Under the pieces are notes generated by a model that saw nothing but the letters and a program-made list of their open reading frames with translations, did no database searches and was not told where the DNA came from. A DNA stretch of 64,000 nt from CBDHDN01 sp965261585 (GTDB lineage: Bacteria; Pseudomonadota; Alphaproteobacteria; UBA6615). Both the position numbers and the translations under genes were made by a program. Location: positions 54,080-118,079 of the forward strand of contig CBDHDN010000071.1 of NCBI GenBank assembly GCA_965261585.1. The letters are read 5' to 3'. This document shows, in pieces, positions 61,446 to 64,000 of the stretch (positions within the stretch are counted from its first letter, which is position 1; each line of letters opens with the position of its first letter).

Positions 61446-61720
61446 GACAAACTTGTGTCCAAGGAACCGGGTGCGCTACACCGCCATCTGGGCTGGTAGT
61501 GCGTATAATCGACCACGGGCTGGGGTGTCAGATATGCGAAATCCCTGGCGGCGTTGATGAGGACGCTTGTCTTGGGGTCATCGCTGATGCCGTCGCGCAA
61601 AAGGTCGAACCTATCGCGCGCCAGCGGGGCGGGTAGGCAGACCTCGGGTTGGTTCGCTTGTTTGCCTGGCTTCATGCGCCACGTTTCGGCCAGCGACGGC
61701 CGCGCGTCTGTGCTGTATTG

Positions 61721-62149
61721 CTACTCTAGTGGAGCGCCGAGCTGCCCCAAGAGTGCCAGTCGATCCTTCTCCTGCCAATGGCCGGAGATCTTGCCGTCGG
61801 TGAAGTAGTAGATCGTCATTCCGGACAGATCGACCTTTTTTCCGGAGGTCGGAAAGCCGGGAAGGTCGCCGCTCTGCGTGCCGCACAGGCGCCAGGTCAC
61901 GGCAACCCGGTCGTCTTCGGCCACGATTTCCCCGACCGTGAAGCACAGGTCCGGGCAGGGCGCCCGCGACTCCACCAGCCGTTGCTTGAAGGCCGCTGGA
62001 TCAAGGGTCCTGGAGTCCCACGGGTCGCCGGGGTCGTGGTGGATGACATACCGGGGCGCCACCAGCTCGTCGACGACGTCGAGGTTGCCGTTGTTCCACG
62101 CCTCATCGATAAACCGCGCGAGGATCGCTTTGTTGTCTGCAGCCGCCAT
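61721..62149 (-). CDS. SnoaL-like / ester cyclase family protein
   Basis: This 142-aa protein has the SnoaL alpha+beta-barrel pattern (NKAILARFIDEAWNNGNLDVVDELVAPRYVIHHD, VAVTWRLCGTQSGDLPGFPTSGKKVDLSGMTIYYFTDGKISGHWQEKDRLALLGQLG). Members include polyketide cyclases and many proteins of unknown substrate. ATG 62149 is preferred; the longer open frame has no good start. Divergent from rpsB. Confidence 0.82.
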   Translation of the reverse strand: MAAADNKAILARFIDEAWNNGNLDVVDELVAPRYVIHHDPGDPWDSRTLDPAAFKQRLVESRAPCPDLCFTVGEIVAEDDRVAVTWRLCGTQSGDLPGFPTSGKKVDLSGMTIYYFTDGKISGHWQEKDRLALLGQLGAPLE

Positions 62150-62406
62150 CGCCGATATCTCTTCTGTGACACCCGCCACAGTAGCGTCGATGCCCGCAAG
62201 CGCAATGGGCCCGACGCGCCGCCCGCGGGTCGATATTCGCCTTGCGCCGGGCGGCACTGGGCGGTATCACCTGTGCGGCGCCGACGTGGCGCCAAATTCA
62301 CACGCGGGTACACGGTTCGACGGGGAGACATCCCGAGGATCTATTCCGGTGTCCACGGCAGGTGGACCACAAACCCGCGGCGGCTGAACCGGACAAAGGA
62401 GCGACC

Positions 62407-63381
62407 ATGGCGGTCCCTACGTTCACGATGCGTCAGCTATTGGAAGCTGGCGTCCATTTCGGTCATCACACGCGGCGCTGGAACCCGAAGATGGGTCAGT
62501 ACATCTTCGGCATTCGCAACGGCATCCACATCATCGACCTGCAGCAAACCGTGCCGATGCTGTACGCCGCGCTGAACGCCGTGCGCGACGTCGTCGCCGG
62601 CGGCGGCCGCGTGCTGTTTGTCGGCACGAAACGCGCGGCGAGCGATATTCTCGCCGACGGCGCGACACGCTGCGGCCAGTACTACGTCAACCACCGTTGG
62701 CTCGGCGGCATGCTGACCAACTGGAAGACGATCTCCCAGTCGATCCGCACGCTGCGCGAGCTCGAGGAACAGCTGGGGAATGATGAGGAGCGGACCGGCC
62801 TGACCAAGAAGGAGCTGCTCCACCTGACGCGCCGCCGGGACAAGCTGGAGCGCGCGCTCGGCGGCATCAAGGAGATGGGCGGTCGGCCGGACATCCTGGT
62901 CGTCATCGACACGAACAAGGAAGACATTGCGGTGCATGAAGCCCGCAAGCTGAAGATACCCGTCGTCGGCATTATCGACAGCAATTCCGATCCTGCGACC
63001 ATCGACCACCCGGTCCCCGGCAACGACGATGCCATGCGGGCGATCCAGCTCTATTGCGACCTGTTCGCCGGCGCCGTCATCGACGGCCTGCAGCGGGAGT
63101 TGGCCGCCGCCGGCGCGGACGCGGGCGAGGCCGCAGCGCCGCCGGCAGTGGCCGCAGAGCCGCCGGCAGTCGCCGCAGTGCCGGCGGAGGCGCCCGCGCA
63201 CGAGAGTGCGGCGACCGAGGAGGCGACACCGGCGAAGCCGGAGGCCCCGGCGAAGCCAGAGACCCCGGCCGAGCCAGAGCCGGAAGCCGCTGTGCCGGCG
63301 GATACCGTGGGCGATGGCGTCGCCGAGCCGGAGCTGGAGGAGACCGCGCGGGCCGCCGCGGCGGCCGAATTGACCGGCTAA
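62407..63381 (+). CDS. rpsB: 30S ribosomal protein S2 with an extended acidic Ala/Pro tail
   Basis: The first ~235 of 324 residues are ribosomal protein S2 (FTMRQLLEAGVHFGHHTRRWNPKMGQYIFGIRNGIHIIDLQQT, NHRWLGGMLTNWKTI, PDILVVIDTNKEDIAVHEARKLKIPVVGIIDSNSDP). The last ~85 residues are rich in A, P and E and are probably disordered; most S2 proteins end much earlier. AAAGGAG lies just before the ATG. Followed by tsf, as in most bacteria. Confidence 0.96.
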   Translation: MAVPTFTMRQLLEAGVHFGHHTRRWNPKMGQYIFGIRNGIHIIDLQQTVPMLYAALNAVRDVVAGGGRVLFVGTKRAASDILADGATRCGQYYVNHRWLGGMLTNWKTISQSIRTLRELEEQLGNDEERTGLTKKELLHLTRRRDKLERALGGIKEMGGRPDILVVIDTNKEDIAVHEARKLKIPVVGIIDSNSDPATIDHPVPGNDDAMRAIQLYCDLFAGAVIDGLQRELAAAGADAGEAAAPPAVAAEPPAVAAVPAEAPAHESAATEEATPAKPEAPAKPETPAEPEPEAAVPADTVGDGVAEPELEETARAAAAAELTG

Positions 63382-63435
63382 AAAAACAAGTGATATCAAT
63401 CGCTTGCATTTCGACCTTCAGAGGAAGTCAGAGCA

Positions 63436-64000
63436 ATGGCTGAGGTGACCGCCACGTTGGTCAAGGATCTGCGCAAAAAAACGGGCGCGGGCATGATGGA
63501 CTGCAAGCGTGCCCTGAGCGAGACCGCCGGGGACAGCGAGGCCGCCGTCGACTGGCTGCGAAAGAAGGGGCTGGCCGCGGCCGCTAAGAAGACCGGCCGC
63601 GCCGCCACCGAGGGCCTGGTGGGCGTGCTGACGGACGGACCGCGCGGCGCCATCGTCGAGGTCAACTCCGAGACCGATTTCGTGGCCCGCAATGAGCTCT
63701 TTCAGGCGTTCGCACGGACGGCGACCGAGCTCGCCCTGGAGGGCGATTGCGAAGTGCTGGGTGACGCGGCCTATCCCGGGACCGGCCGGACAGTCAACGA
63801 GGAGGCGACGCAGCTTATCGCGACGATTGGCGAGAACATTCAGCTCCGCCGCGCTGCCGACTTGGCGGTCCCGAACGGCGTCGTCGTCGGTTATGTGCAC
63901 AATCAGATCGTGACCGGCCTTGGCAAGATCGGCGTCCTCGTCGGCTTGCAATCGGCGGCCGAGCCGGACGCGCTCGCCGGACTCGGTCGCCAGCTGGCTA
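63436..64000 (+). CDS. tsf: Translation elongation factor Ts, 3' partial
   Basis: The first 188 residues are seen; the gene runs off the right edge. The UBA-like N-terminus (VTATLVKDLRKKTGAGMMDCKRALSETAGDSEAAVDWLRKKG) and the TDFVARN motif (EVNSETDFVARNELFQ) are present. It exchanges GDP for GTP on EF-Tu. 54 bp behind rpsB. Confidence 0.96.
   Translation, partial: MAEVTATLVKDLRKKTGAGMMDCKRALSETAGDSEAAVDWLRKKGLAAAAKKTGRAATEGLVGVLTDGPRGAIVEVNSETDFVARNELFQAFARTATELALEGDCEVLGDAAYPGTGRTVNEEATQLIATIGENIQLRRAADLAVPNGVVVGYVHNQIVTGLGKIGVLVGLQSAAEPDALAGLGRQLA

Larger units (their letters stand above)
60067..61480 (+). mobile_element. IS3-family insertion sequence, copy 5 (1414 bp), reversed
   Basis: Same ends and length as the other copies, in the opposite orientation. 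The 14-bp target duplication ccgccatctgggct lies at 60053-60066 and 61481-61494. It splits a methyltransferase gene. Confidence 0.95.
59360..61675 (-). pseudogene. Class I SAM-dependent methyltransferase gene split by IS3 copy 5
   Basis: The 5' part (61675 down to 61495, MKPGKQANQPEVCLPAPLARD ... THYQPRW) and the 3' part (60066 down to 59360) join in phase when the IS and one 14-bp duplication are skipped, giving 295 residues. The fold shows motif I TLLEIGAGDASFLDLI, SCCEPD, the acidic/His stretch VVALFHVFEHFADPAAFLGNCRGWLNVGGHVIVEVPS and a C-terminal NHLNWLQ region, as in Methyltransf_23 enzymes linked to sugar or polysaccharide modification. The substrate is unknown. The break lies at about residue 65, just ahead of the SAM-binding motif. 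Confidence 0.85.

Noticed and set aside
62258..62406. Ribosomal-protein leader or riboswitch before rpsB
   Set aside because: Only a short GGCGCC hairpin is visible; there is no recognisable leader structure by eye.

Overview
The window looks like a chromosome segment of a GC-rich alphaproteobacterium, most probably Rhodospirillales-like. The placement rests on gene order: UPF0262 - low-molecular-weight phosphatase - infA - maf - rng - yacG - tRNA-Phe at the left, and nuoABCDEFGHIJKLMN - birA - coaX - rnj - mce - DUF1467 - proS - lolC - lolD - dnaE at the right. Other supports are the short proline-tRNA ligase and a perfect CtrA-type TTAA-N7-TTAAC box. No species call is possible.

Layout. 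(1) 1-9.5 kb is the infA/maf/rng/yacG/tRNA-Phe block, broken twice by mobile DNA: an IS3-family copy between UPF0262 and the phosphatase gene, and an IS110-family element (itself carrying an IS256-family and an IS3-family element) between rng and yacG. (2) 9.5-18.1 kb is an integrative island next to tRNA-Phe: P4-type integrase, AlpA-like regulator, a primase-type zinc-ribbon protein, a Toprim protein, a DUF3631 helicase-like protein and small unknowns. Its genes are hit by an IS3-family and an ISKra4-like element. (3) 18.1-23.5 kb holds a lone PotD-like binding protein, another IS3-family copy, a D-lyxose-isomerase-like gene and an OmpA/MotB coiled-coil protein. (4) 23.6-28.5 kb is an IS481/ISNCY-like element containing an IS256-family copy and, within its transposase gene, a group II intron with its own reverse transcriptase. 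(5) 28.5-31.5 kb: a putative sRNA, tRNA-Asp, a VOC protein, a broken ankyrin gene, and a Rieske ferredoxin with its reductase. (6) 31.7-46.2 kb: the complete 14-gene complex I operon. (7) 46.2-59.3 kb: housekeeping genes through dnaE, with a second putative sRNA and a decayed HigBA-type toxin-antitoxin pair. (8) 59.4-61.7 kb: a methyltransferase gene split by a fifth IS3-family copy. (9) 61.7-64 kb: a SnoaL-like gene, rpsB and the start of tsf.

The most notable observations are: five near-identical 1414-bp IS3-type elements that make 14-bp target duplications, far longer than usual for IS3; a group II intron placed so that splicing restores an intact 391-aa transposase; two similar putative sRNAs sharing a TTTCCTCCC motif and terminator stem, one behind a CtrA box; IS-in-IS nesting; and several single-base frameshifts in otherwise well-conserved genes, which may be real decay or assembly error.
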